A stretch of 64,000 nucleotides of DNA from JBFMFR01 sp040752025 (GTDB lineage: Bacteria; Chloroflexota; Anaerolineae; Anaerolineales; UBA4823), in contig JBFMFR010000039.1 of the NCBI GenBank assembly GCA_040752025.1, positions 1 through 64,000 of the forward strand, written 5' to 3'. This document shows, piece by piece, positions 16,878 to 25,065 of this stretch. The translations under genes and the position numbers were made by a program. How positions within the stretch are numbered: position 1 is the first letter of the stretch; each line of letters opens with the position of its first letter. The notes under the pieces were generated by a model. That model made no database searches and was not told where the DNA came from. It was given only the letters and a program-made list of their open reading frames with translations.

Positions 16878-17857
16878 CGATTTCACCCGACTCGCAGGCC
16901 ATGCTGCTGCTATGTTCGCACCTGGGCTTATCGAATGAAACAGATCTTGCCCCACTCACACTGCGCGAGTGGAATCCGTTAGCCCGTAAACTCGCTGCAT
17001 CAAAATTAGCGCGACCGGCAGGATTATTGGGTTTGGCAGCGGGTGACCTACAAAAGGCGCTGGATCTAAACGAGGCTGAAGCACAGCGCCTGGCGCGCTT
17101 ACTGGTGCGGGGCGGCGGCCTGGCAATCGAACTCGAGCGCCTGGCCAACCTGGGCATCCATCCTTTAACCCGGGCAGACTCTGACTATCCCAGACGCTAT
17201 CGCGAACGTCTCAAAGAATCGGCTCCTGCAGTAATGTTCTATGCAGGGAATAAGGACCTGCTGGGACAACCTGGGCTGGCGGTAGTTGGCTCTCGGCATC
17301 TCGATGAAGCCGGGCAGGCATGCGCAGAATTTGTGGGCAATGCCTGTGGTTTATCAGGCCTGGTTTTATATTCGGGCGGAGCGCGCGGCGTGGATACGAT
17401 CAGTATGAAAGCATCTCTAGAAAACCGCGGCTTTGCCGTTGGGATTTTAGCCGACAGACTGGAAAAAGCTATCCGCATTCCCGAATATCGCTCAGCACTA
17501 GGTGAAGGAGATGCCTGCCTAGCAACTCCCTATCATCCTTCTGCAGGATTCAGCGTTGGCGCGGCGATGGGACGCAATCGCTTGATCTACACCCTGGCAG
17601 ATCATGCTATTGTGGTTGCCAGCGATGCCGAACGAGGCGGCACCTGGGCAGGAGCGACTGAAGCACTCAAAGCGCAATGGGTACCTGTATTTGTATTAGA
17701 ACACGCCAATATGCCGCAAGGGAACCGCGGCTTGTTAGAAAAGGGCGCCAATCCATTACCTTATCCCCTTCCAGTTCAGCCCTCGCAACTCAAAACCTGG
17801 CTTGATGAGCATAACCTGCCTGGTAAGCCCTGGGCGACTCAGCCCCAGCTATTTTAG
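16874..17857 (+). CDS. DprA-like protein (DNA-processing Rossmann family)
   Basis: 327 residues. DprA signature motifs are present: GSR (139-141), GGARGVD (about 169-175), RNR (234-236) and GTWAGATEAL. Before them is a helical SAM/HhH-like region (about 1-100). DprA binds single-stranded DNA and loads RecA in natural transformation, and relatives bind nucleotides. Here the gene is translationally coupled to the helicase-PRTase gene rather than to topA or smf neighbours, so a system-specific role is likely. No winged-helix C-terminal domain is obvious. Confidence 0.88.
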   Translation: MTISPDSQAMLLLCSHLGLSNETDLAPLTLREWNPLARKLAASKLARPAGLLGLAAGDLQKALDLNEAEAQRLARLLVRGGGLAIELERLANLGIHPLTRADSDYPRRYRERLKESAPAVMFYAGNKDLLGQPGLAVVGSRHLDEAGQACAEFVGNACGLSGLVLYSGGARGVDTISMKASLENRGFAVGILADRLEKAIRIPEYRSALGEGDACLATPYHPSAGFSVGAAMGRNRLIYTLADHAIVVASDAERGGTWAGATEALKAQWVPVFVLEHANMPQGNRGLLEKGANPLPYPLPVQPSQLKTWLDEHNLPGKPWATQPQLF

Positions 17858-17874
17858 CGTTCATCCGATGTCTA

Positions 17875-17903
17875 TTGAATAAACTGGTAAAAACCGTTAC
17901 AAT
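17875..17903 (+). promoter_or_regulatory. Sigma70-type promoter for the toxin-antitoxin locus
   Basis: TTGAAT (17875-17880), a 17-base spacer and TACAAT (17898-17903), followed by TGGAGGTGAG and the antitoxin ATG at 17928. Confidence 0.6.
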
Positions 17904-17927
17904 GGAGGTGAGTGAAGGAGAAATGAG

Positions 17928-18188
17928 ATGATCACGGCTTATCGTAAAAAGGTGACTGTGCGGCAGGATGGAAAAATTGAAATCAAGGATTCTACCTTCA
18001 AGCCGGGGACAAAGGCGGAGGTGATTGTTTTGGTTGAAAGCAGCCCGGAGGATGACAGCGAGCGCCAGGAACGCGTGCAGGAATGGCAGGCGCTGCTTGC
18101 AGAGACGCAGGCGCTGCCCCAGGCGCAAACGATCACAGAAGAAGAGATCGCGGCCGAAGTGGCTGCTTACCGCGCTTCCAAGAAATGA
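17928..18188 (+). CDS. Small antitoxin-like protein
   Basis: 86 residues. The N-terminal half (KKVTVRQDGKIEI then KPGTKAEVIVLVE) looks like a short beta-rich DNA-binding segment of the AbrB/VapB or related type. The C-terminal half is an acidic, helical tail (TITEEEIAAEVAAYRASKK) that would wrap a PIN toxin. GAAGGAGAAATGAG precedes the ATG. Its stop overlaps the start of the PIN remnant (ATGA), the normal order for such operons. Confidence 0.75.
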   Translation: MITAYRKKVTVRQDGKIEIKDSTFKPGTKAEVIVLVESSPEDDSERQERVQEWQALLAETQALPQAQTITEEEIAAEVAAYRASKK

Positions 18189-18438
18189 AAGTGCTGATTG
18201 ACACCAATGTGCTCATTTCAGCCATCTGGCGCGATCGAGGGCCAGAGGCAGTAATTTTATGGGTGCTAGGCGAGGCGGATTGGGAGTGGATCGTTTCGCC
18301 ATACATCTGGCCTGCGCGCTCGCCAGCGGCGCCGATTTTTTGGTTACGGGGGATGCGGATTTTGAAGAGGCGCGCAAGCTGGGCGGAGTCACGATTCTTT
18401 CGGTTGGCATGTTCAGACGCCTGGTGATAGGCGAATAA
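18185..18438 (+). pseudogene. Broken PIN-domain (VapC-like) toxin
   Basis: The frame starts as a normal PIN domain (MKVLIDTNVLISAIWRDRG) but ends at 18427 in a meaningless tail. A second frame from about 18306 continues with the typical PIN C-terminus (HLACALASGADFLVTGDADF, then SVGMFRRLV) to TAA at 18438. About 40-60 residues from the middle, including the central acidic residues, are missing and the two halves are in different frames. A deletion has inactivated the toxin while the antitoxin is intact. Confidence 0.85.
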
Positions 18439-18526
18439 TCCTCGAGTCCATTACAGGCCTCCCCCCTACCATCCTGCGCTCCACACCGCCAGGGCATAGG
18501 CGCTCAGGCTACCTCAGCATCTTCTA

Positions 18527-18559
18527 GGTGCAACGCACAAAGTGCATGTGCATCGCACC
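18527..18559. repeat. Solitary REP palindrome
   Basis: One 33-bp unit with the same ends as the array at 13717 (GGTGCAACGCAC and GTGCATCGCACC), about 4 kb from the RAYT gene, in the gap before the permease gene. Confidence 0.85.
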
Positions 18560-18607
18560 TGGCAGAGGGAAGAAAGATGATAAAATCTTCCCCGAGGTAA
18601 ACATAGC

Positions 18608-20989
18608 ATGGCGCACATTTCCCACAAACTGAAGAACGCCCTCGAGGGGGCCCTGGCCGGCGGGGGCGACCCGGCAACCTCGCCGCTGTACGTCTTCGGG
18701 CCGTTCCTGAGCCTGATCATGGTCTCGGGGGCGGCGCGGCTGGTCTTCGGCGGCTCGGTCTGGCTGGCGGTGCTGACCATCGCCGTGGTCTCGGCCATGT
18801 ACCGGCTGGTGATGCAGTGGGTGACGGACGGCTCGGGGGGCAGCGGGCTGTGCGAGGAGGAGTTCGGCGGCTGGGCGGTCAAAGTCAACGCCGCCATCAC
18901 GTTCGTGGAATACACGTTGACCTTCCTGGTGAGCATGGCCGCCATGGTGACCTTCATCGCCGACCGCTTCCCGGCGCTGAACGGCGCGCTGCTGGGCGTG
19001 CCCTACCGGGCGCTGGCGGCCATCGGGCTGAGCGTCTTCACCGGCTGGCTGGTGAACCGCGGCCCGAAGATGGCGGCGCGCACGTTCGGGCCGGCGACCG
19101 GCGGCGTGCTGGTGCTGCTGTGGCTGATGATCCTGGCCACGCTGTGGCGCACCGGGCTGCACCTGCCGGCGCTCTCGCTGGAGGCCTTCAAGCCGCCCAA
19201 CCTGCACCTGACCGTGGGCGGCTACGTGCGCATCCTGGCGGTGATGACCGGCATCGAGGTCTTCGCCAACCTGGTGGCGGCCTTCGAGGGCTCTCCGGCG
19301 CAGAAGGGGCGCAAGGCCTTCCAGAGCCTGCTGATCATCATGAGCACCACGGCCGCCACCATGCTGATCGTGGGCCCGGCGATCTTCTCGCTCTCGGACG
19401 TGCGCCTCGAGGGGGTCTCGGTCTTCACGCAGACCATGGATCGCCTGCTGCCGGCGCCGCTGCCCTACCTGGGCTCGCTGGTGGGAGTGATCGTGTTGAT
19501 GTCGGCCTCGGCGGCCAGCGCCCAGGGCCTGCAGAACCTGGCCCTGGGGCTGAAAGAGCGCCATTACATCCCGCCCGCTTTCGGCAAGCTCAATCCCTAC
19601 GAGGTGGCCGACCGGCCGGTGTGGCTGCAGGTGGGCATCGTCTGCCTGTGCTTTTTGGTCTTCGGGACGAGCGAGGAGACCTACCTGGCGCTGTACGCCG
19701 CGGGTGTGTTCATCCTGCTGAGCATGACCGGCTGGGCGGTGACGCAGCGCCTGGGGCGCGAGCTGCGCGAGCAGTTCTCGCCGCACCAGGCGGCGCTGAT
19801 GGCCGGCACGGCCACGGCCGCGCTGCTGACCAGCGGGGCCACGCTGGTGATCTTCGAGGAGCGCTTCTTGGAAGGCGCCTGGGCCTATCTGCTCTTCATC
19901 CCCGTGCTGTACGCCGCCTTCACATATTTCCGCGGGCGCATCGGGGCCCCCTCGCCGGAGATGGACTACCTGGGGCGCATCGACGCCAGCCTGCTGGCGG
20001 GCTTCGGCTTCGGGCAGGCCATGCCCAAGGAAACTGTGGGAGCCAATGATGAACAGGCGCCGGTCAAGCTGGGCTGGCAGCCCGAGCCGGTGCTGGAACG
20101 CCACCGCACGAACGGCTCGTGCAAGATCCGCCACGTGCTGACGCTGCTGGATGGCTCGGAGTACGCCGCCCAGGCGCTGCCCCTGGCGCAGTTCGTGTGC
20201 GAGACGACCGGGGCGCAGCTCACCCTGCTCTCGGCCTCGCTCCGCTACCAGGCGCAGGGCCCGCAGGAGTTCGAAGCGGGCGCCTACCTGTGCGGCGTGG
20301 CCGAAAAGCTGCACGCCGCCGGCATCCAGGTCAACTGCGAGGTGCGCGCCGATTCGCCGGCGGAGGCCACGCAGGAGCTGGTGCTCGAGAAAGACGTCGA
20401 CCTGGTGATCGTGACCACGCGCGGCGCTTCGGGCGAGAAGAACTGGCTGCGCGAGGGCCTGTCGAGCAAGCTGGTGCACCTGCTGGACGTCCCCATCCTG
20501 CTGGTGCAGGTCTTCGAGAGCGGGCCGGCAGAAGCGCCGCACCTGGGGCGCATCCTGGTGGCGCTGGACGGCTCGGCCTTCGCCGAGCAGCTCCTGCCCT
20601 ACGCCCGGCTGATGGCCCGGCAGTTCGATTGCGAGCTGATGCTGATCTGCGTGCCGGCCGTGCCGGAGAGCGGCAAGTACCGCGCCCCGGCCAGCGTGAT
20701 CCAGGCCATCCGCAAGCAGGCCGAGGCCAGCATGCGCGAGTACCTGGCTTCGGTGGCCGAGGTGCTGCGGGCTGAAGGCCTGACGGTGCACACCGTGGTG
20801 ACCGGCTCTTACCCGGCGCGCGCCATTGTGAACATCAGCAAGCGCGAGGCCGTGGACCTGATCATGATCTCCTCACAGGGGCGCGGCGGGCTGGACCTGC
20901 TCTTCATGGGCAGCGTGGCGCAGCAGGTGGTGCAGTTGGCCGACAGCCCGGTGTTCATCTTCCCGATCAATAAGGAACTGGCCGAATGA
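18608..20989 (+). CDS. APC-type permease fused to two universal-stress-protein domains
   Basis: 793 residues. Residues about 1-450 form a multi-pass membrane transporter of the amino acid-polyamine-organocation type (GGGDPATSPLYVFGP near the start, about 12 hydrophobic segments). Two Usp domains follow: about 509-635 (HVLTLLDGSEYAAQALPLA) and 648-790 (RILVALDGSAFAEQ, ending GRGGLDLLFMGSVAQQVV). Usp domains often bind ATP or AMP, so they may sense energy state and gate transport. The substrate cannot be told. The stop overlaps the next gene (ATGA). Confidence 0.88.
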   Translation: MAHISHKLKNALEGALAGGGDPATSPLYVFGPFLSLIMVSGAARLVFGGSVWLAVLTIAVVSAMYRLVMQWVTDGSGGSGLCEEEFGGWAVKVNAAITFVEYTLTFLVSMAAMVTFIADRFPALNGALLGVPYRALAAIGLSVFTGWLVNRGPKMAARTFGPATGGVLVLLWLMILATLWRTGLHLPALSLEAFKPPNLHLTVGGYVRILAVMTGIEVFANLVAAFEGSPAQKGRKAFQSLLIIMSTTAATMLIVGPAIFSLSDVRLEGVSVFTQTMDRLLPAPLPYLGSLVGVIVLMSASAASAQGLQNLALGLKERHYIPPAFGKLNPYEVADRPVWLQVGIVCLCFLVFGTSEETYLALYAAGVFILLSMTGWAVTQRLGRELREQFSPHQAALMAGTATAALLTSGATLVIFEERFLEGAWAYLLFIPVLYAAFTYFRGRIGAPSPEMDYLGRIDASLLAGFGFGQAMPKETVGANDEQAPVKLGWQPEPVLERHRTNGSCKIRHVLTLLDGSEYAAQALPLAQFVCETTGAQLTLLSASLRYQAQGPQEFEAGAYLCGVAEKLHAAGIQVNCEVRADSPAEATQELVLEKDVDLVIVTTRGASGEKNWLREGLSSKLVHLLDVPILLVQVFESGPAEAPHLGRILVALDGSAFAEQLLPYARLMARQFDCELMLICVPAVPESGKYRAPASVIQAIRKQAEASMREYLASVAEVLRAEGLTVHTVVTGSYPARAIVNISKREAVDLIMISSQGRGGLDLLFMGSVAQQVVQLADSPVFIFPINKELAE

Positions 20990-22275
20990 CGCAAATCGCC
21001 GACACTACGACGCTCACTGCCCAGCAGCAGATCGAGCGGGATTACCGCTGGAACTTTTTAGTCAACACGCTGGATGGGGCCAGCTTCTGGTTTGGGATGA
21101 GCTTTTTCTCGTACACCATCATCCTGCCCCTGTTCGTGCGGCATTTCACCGAAAACCCCGTGATCATCGGCCTGATCCCATTCCTATACATGGCCGGCGT
21201 GCTCATTCCGCAGTTGTTCACCGCCAACGCCATCGAGCGCGCCCCGCGCAAGAAGTTCTTCCCGGTGAACATCGGCTTCTTCTCCGAGCGCCTGCCCCTG
21301 CTGATCCTGCCGCTGGTGGTCTATTTTCTGACCAGCAGCTATCCGATGCTGACCCTGGCGCTGTTCTTCGCGCTGTACGCCTGGCAAAACCTGGGAGCGG
21401 GGGTCATCGTGGTGGGCTGGCAGGACATGATCGCCAAGGTGATCCCGGTGCACCGGCGCGGGCGCTTCTTCGGCATCACCAATTTCATCGGCAACAGCGC
21501 CGGCATCCTGGGGGCGCTGGCGGTGCCCTTCGTGCTCGAGAAGTTCGCCTTCCCGCTGGGCTACGTCTTCTCCTTCGCCGTGGCCGGCGCGCTGATCTTG
21601 CTCTCCTGGGTGTTCCTCTCGCTGACGCGCGAGCCGGCCGTCTACAGCAGCAAGCCAGCCGTCTCGCAGTTGGATTACCTGCGCTCGTTGCCGGAGGTGC
21701 TGCGCAAGGACGGCAACTTCCGCATGTACCTGCTGGCGCAGATCACTTTTGGGCTGGGCGGGATGGCGACCGGCTTCCTGGCGGTCTACAGCGCCCAGAC
21801 CTGGCGCCTGCCGGATGCACAGGCCAGCGGCTTCATGGTCGCCTGGCAGATCGGGTTAGCCCTGGCGAACCTGTTCTTCGGCTTCCTCGCCGACCGCACC
21901 GGGCACAAGCTGAACCTGGAGACGACCTGCCTGCTGAGCGCCCTGATGCTGGGCCTGGCGATCGCCGCCCCTGCCCCGGGGTGGTTCTACCTGGTCTTTT
22001 TCATCGGCGGGGCGGTCAACGCCGGGGCTTTCATTTCCAGCATTTCGATCGTGTTGGAATTCACCGACCCGGAGAACCGCCCGACCTACATCGGCCTGGC
22101 CAACAGCATCCCCGGTGTGGCCCTCGCCACGGCGCCCATCCTCGGCGGCTGGCTGGCGAGGGTCGCCGGCTACCGCAGCATGTTCGTCCTGGCGGCGGTC
22201 TTTGCGCTGGGCAGTTGGGCGCTGCTGCATTTCACCGTGCGCGAGCCGCGCAAAACGAATTCCACTGCGGTATAA
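20986..22275 (+). CDS. Major facilitator superfamily transporter
   Basis: 429 residues with about 12 transmembrane segments. It has an MFS-like cytoplasmic loop (HRRGRFFGITNFIGN) and a second-half loop (GFLADRTGHKLNLE). It is translationally coupled to the permease-Usp gene (ATGA at 20986), so the two may share a physiological cue. Substrate unknown. Its 3' end is followed within eight bases by a shortened antitoxin frame. Confidence 0.88.
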   Translation: MTQIADTTTLTAQQQIERDYRWNFLVNTLDGASFWFGMSFFSYTIILPLFVRHFTENPVIIGLIPFLYMAGVLIPQLFTANAIERAPRKKFFPVNIGFFSERLPLLILPLVVYFLTSSYPMLTLALFFALYAWQNLGAGVIVVGWQDMIAKVIPVHRRGRFFGITNFIGNSAGILGALAVPFVLEKFAFPLGYVFSFAVAGALILLSWVFLSLTREPAVYSSKPAVSQLDYLRSLPEVLRKDGNFRMYLLAQITFGLGGMATGFLAVYSAQTWRLPDAQASGFMVAWQIGLALANLFFGFLADRTGHKLNLETTCLLSALMLGLAIAAPAPGWFYLVFFIGGAVNAGAFISSISIVLEFTDPENRPTYIGLANSIPGVALATAPILGGWLARVAGYRSMFVLAAVFALGSWALLHFTVREPRKTNSTAV

Positions 22276-22282
22276 TGAGGAA

Positions 22283-22453
22283 GTGTACGTCACCCACCGC
22301 GGCAAGCTGGTGGCGCGCATCCTCCCCGTTGCGCCAGCGCCCAAGCAGGACCTGCGCCAGTGGGACGACCTGGAGCGCCTGGCGCTGGAGATCGGCCAGC
22401 GCTGGCCGGCAGGCGTCTCGGCAGCCGAAGCGGTCAGCGAGGGGCGCGAGTGA
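22283..22453 (+). CDS. Shortened Phd/YefM-like antitoxin
   Basis: A 56-codon frame from GTG 22283 beginning with YVTHRGKLVARILP, the central strand of Phd-type antitoxins (normally preceded by about 25-30 residues of the DNA-binding fold), then a helical tail ending SAAEAVSEGRE. The first third is missing, replaced by the 3' end of the MFS gene. It overlaps the vapC-like gene (GTGA). It could still neutralise the toxin but probably cannot bind DNA well. Confidence 0.6.
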   Translation: MYVTHRGKLVARILPVAPAPKQDLRQWDDLERLALEIGQRWPAGVSAAEAVSEGRE

Positions 22454-22860
22454 GCTACGTGGTGACCGACGCCAGCCTGTGGGTGGCGCGGCTGGCGCCG
22501 CAGGATGCCTTCCACGGGCAGGTGCGCGCCTGGCTGGAAGCGCGCCGCGCCGAAGAGGCGCAGTTGCTGGCCCCCGCTCTATTATTGGCCGAAGTGGGCG
22601 GGGCGATTGCCCGGCGGACGGGCGAGGGCGACCTGGCGCGCCAGGCTGCCAGCCTGCTGGAAAACCTGCCCGGGCTGCGCCTGGTAGCGATGGACGAGGC
22701 CCTGCTGAGTGAAGCCGCCCGGCTCGCAGCCGACCTGGGCCTGCGCGGGGCGGACGCCACCTACGTGGCGGTTGCCAGCCAGTTAGGGCTGCCGCTGGCC
22801 AGCCTGGACGCCGACCAACGCCAGCGCGCCGGGGTGCAGGTGAGGCTGGTGGAATTGTGA
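22450..22860 (+). CDS. VapC-like PIN-domain toxin
   Basis: 136 residues starting at GTG 22450. The frame has the PIN acidic residues: D near the N-terminus (VTDASLW), E in LLLAEVGG, D in RGADATYVAVA and D in SLDADQRQ. These coordinate metal in a ribonuclease active site, so it looks intact. Its start overlaps the antitoxin stop by the GTGA pattern. Very GC-rich, like the neighbours. Confidence 0.85.
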   Translation: MSYVVTDASLWVARLAPQDAFHGQVRAWLEARRAEEAQLLAPALLLAEVGGAIARRTGEGDLARQAASLLENLPGLRLVAMDEALLSEAARLAADLGLRGADATYVAVASQLGLPLASLDADQRQRAGVQVRLVEL

Positions 22861-22949
22861 CCTGCGGGGGAGGCGCACGCCATACAAGGTGCACGCCGTG
22901 CGCCCCTACGGGTCAACCTTCCCCATTCGGCCAGCCGTGCGCCCCGGCG

Positions 22950-23723
22950 TTATTCACCCTTGGCCCAATTCACCGTTGGCAGGATCCACTCGTCCAGGGG
23001 CTTGTAGCACACGCCGTGACCGCTGCCGACCTGCAGGACGATCTCCTCGTGACGACCGAGGCCTTTACCCTTGGACAGTTCGAACATGGGCTGGCACGAA
23101 CCCGAATACTGTGTATCGGCGAAGTCGTAGATGGACAGGACGTTCCCGTAGAAGCTGACATGGCCTTTCTGCCACTCTTGAACGATATCGGGGTGGCAGG
23201 TGGCGAGCAGGACGAAGTTGACCTGTTCGTTCTGCAATAAGTAGGAGGCCATTACGGCGATGGTGGCGCCTTTGGAAGCGCCCAGGACGGTGATCTGCCC
23301 GGGGGGCACGCCGGCCGCCAGCAGGCGCCGGATTTGCGAGACGACCCGCTGGGCGTATGGGTAGCTGTCGGCGTTCTTGGGGCGCTGCTCGCTGATCACA
23401 CGCAAGCCGTAGCCGGACAGGGTCTGCAGGATGGCTGCGTATTCGTACTCGCCGAACTCGGGGCTGATGGCGGGCAGGCCCTGGTCTTCGATGATCCTGC
23501 CGTGCAGAGAGAACAGGTAGCGCTGGGAGGGGTCGATGGCTTCGGGGGATGGGAAGGCATAGGCATCGAAGATCGAGGTGGGGGCAGGTGCAGGCGTGGG
23601 AATGGTTGTAGGTGAGGCAACCGCCACCGGCGTGGGCGTGAACACCGGCGTGGGAGCGGCACAGCCGGCGGCGAAGACAGCGACCAGAAGCAAAGCCGGG
23701 GAAGAGGTTTTGCGGGACAGCAT
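22950..23723 (-). CDS. Lipoprotein with alpha/beta-hydrolase-like domain
   Basis: 257 residues. The signal peptide ends in FAAGC (Cys21), then a Pro/Thr linker to about 50. The domain has the nucleophile elbow GASKG (148-152, Ser150) followed by a hydrophobic helix, and a histidine in VGSGHGVCYKP near the end, so a serine hydrolase is likely. The start at 23723 has GGAGG upstream; the frame is open further but that part is not protein-like. It converges on the vapC-like gene. Substrate unknown. Confidence 0.8.
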   Translation of the reverse strand: MLSRKTSSPALLLVAVFAAGCAAPTPVFTPTPVAVASPTTIPTPAPAPTSIFDAYAFPSPEAIDPSQRYLFSLHGRIIEDQGLPAISPEFGEYEYAAILQTLSGYGLRVISEQRPKNADSYPYAQRVVSQIRRLLAAGVPPGQITVLGASKGATIAVMASYLLQNEQVNFVLLATCHPDIVQEWQKGHVSFYGNVLSIYDFADTQYSGSCQPMFELSKGKGLGRHEEIVLQVGSGHGVCYKPLDEWILPTVNWAKGE

Positions 23724-23861
23724 GGGGACGACCTCCGTAAGCAGCAGGAAAAGTTTCTGCAGTACATTGAGTATACCGCACAGCGGGGATGATGGTTCAG
23801 TAAGGAAAGGCTTGCAAACCTGTAAACCGAGAAGGAAACCAACTGGAGGGCAAAAAGCGAT

Positions 23862-23867
23862 TATAAT
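23862..23867 (+). promoter_or_regulatory. -10 box for a probably leaderless transcript
   Basis: TATAAT lies ten bases before the ATG at 23878, so transcription would begin at or next to the start codon. No Shine-Dalgarno fits there and no clear -35 is seen. Confidence 0.4.
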
Positions 23868-23877
23868 TGCGCTGAAG

Positions 23878-24342
23878 ATGAGCCCTCCGCCCACCCTATC
23901 CATCGCGGCCCAGCGCCAGAGCATCCCGGAGATGCACGCCTTCGTGGAGGCGGTATGCCGGGAACATGCGCTTCCCGGGAATACCTGCCACCACCTGATG
24001 CTGGCCATCGAGGAGGCCTGCGCCAACATCATCGAGCACGGCTACGCCGGCATGGAGCCAGGTTCGATCCGGGTGAAGATGCGGGTGGAGCCGCGCCGGG
24101 TAGTGGTGACGGTGACCGACCGCGGCTGGTCCTTCGATCCGACCGGTTGCCCGCCGCCGGACCTGGAATCGGACTGCGAGCACCGCCCAATCGGCGGGCT
24201 GGGGATCTATTTCATGAAGCAACTGATGGACGAGGTGCGCTATCGCAGCGACCGGCGGGGCGGCAACCGCCTGACGCTGGTGAAGTACCTCCCGGTGGAG
24301 ACCGGGGGAAAGCTCTCGGCCAGAGCGCAAACGGACGGGTAA
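23878..24342 (+). CDS. RsbW-like serine kinase / anti-sigma regulatory protein
   Basis: 154 residues of the GHKL ATPase type used by anti-sigma factors. The N box reads EEACANIIEHGY, the G1 box DRGWSFDP, and the G2 region GGLGIYFMKQLMDEV. In the family these proteins bind a sigma factor and phosphorylate an STAS antagonist; neither partner is next to this gene. The frame is open upstream from 23578 but only 23878 fits the family length. Confidence 0.88.
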   Translation: MSPPPTLSIAAQRQSIPEMHAFVEAVCREHALPGNTCHHLMLAIEEACANIIEHGYAGMEPGSIRVKMRVEPRRVVVTVTDRGWSFDPTGCPPPDLESDCEHRPIGGLGIYFMKQLMDEVRYRSDRRGGNRLTLVKYLPVETGGKLSARAQTDG

Positions 24343-24382
24343 ACGGCGCGGCGCAGCAACAGCGGGCGCTGGGCAACAGCGC

Positions 24383-24411
24383 TTGACTTTTGTCCCAATT
24401 CTCCCTAAAAT
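24383..24411 (+). promoter_or_regulatory. Sigma70-type promoter
   Basis: TTGACT (24383-24388), a 17-base spacer and TAAAAT (24406-24411), about 110 bases before the membrane protein gene at 24521. Confidence 0.6.
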
Positions 24412-24520
24412 GAATATGTCTGTTAACCCGGCCTGGGCGCGGGCGTGGTTCTAATTGCACTGGGAAAGTAGCGCCAGGCAGGCCGTTCAAGGTTCACGCG
24501 TGAAGCAAAAGGAGGCGATT

Positions 24521-24991
24521 ATGGCTGGCTGGCTGAAGGCAGGATTGATTGGCGGGGCGGTGCTGGCAGTTTTTCAGTTGATTGGGCTGGTCCCATTCAA
24601 CTTCATCTGCTGCCTGACCATCCCGGGGATGTTGATCACGTACCTTGCAGTGGGGGCGCTGGCGGCAGCGTGGATGGCGCCGCCGCGGGTAGCCGGGCGC
24701 GGCGCCGGGCAGGGAGCGCTGGGGGCGATGCTGGCGGCGGTGATCAGCAGCGTGGTGGGGATGATCGTCAATATGATCCGGGTGCTGATCACACCGCAAG
24801 AGGCGGTGATCATGGACCTGCCGCCTGAGATCATGCAGCAGTTGCAGGCAACGGGCCTTCCGCTGGAGCTGTTCGTCGGCGTGGGCGGCGTGGTGATCTT
24901 CTACGGGTTCTGCTGCCTGGGATGGGTCTTCTTCTCGGCTCTGCTGGGCGCGATCGGCGGGGCAATCTATCCTTCGGTGAAACCGGAATAA
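24521..24991 (+). CDS. Small integral membrane protein of unknown function
   Basis: 156 residues with four hydrophobic segments, rich in Gly and Ala, including the cysteine pairs FNFICCLT and YGFCCLG. AAAGGAGG stands seven bases before the ATG. Nothing identifies a family. It may act as a membrane scaffold or a small transporter subunit, but that is open. Confidence 0.75.
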   Translation: MAGWLKAGLIGGAVLAVFQLIGLVPFNFICCLTIPGMLITYLAVGALAAAWMAPPRVAGRGAGQGALGAMLAAVISSVVGMIVNMIRVLITPQEAVIMDLPPEIMQQLQATGLPLELFVGVGGVVIFYGFCCLGWVFFSALLGAIGGAIYPSVKPE

Positions 24992-25010
24992 AAGTTCAAG
25001 GAAATCATAA

Positions 25011-25035
25011 GGGGCAGCGCCTTAGGCACTGCCCC
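25011..25035. terminator. Hairpin between convergent genes
   Basis: An 11-bp stem with one mismatch around a 3-base loop (GGGGCAG... CTGCCCC). No T run follows on either strand, so termination is only possible. A matching hairpin lies at 26888 after the sister gene. Confidence 0.45.
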
Positions 25036-25065
25036 TGCCACTACCGGTAAGGCGCGAACGAGGAT

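Noticed and set aside
22872..22904. 8-bp hairpin with 17-base loop after the vapC-like gene
   Set aside because: No T run, large loop and high local GC; too weak to call a terminator or a second REP type.
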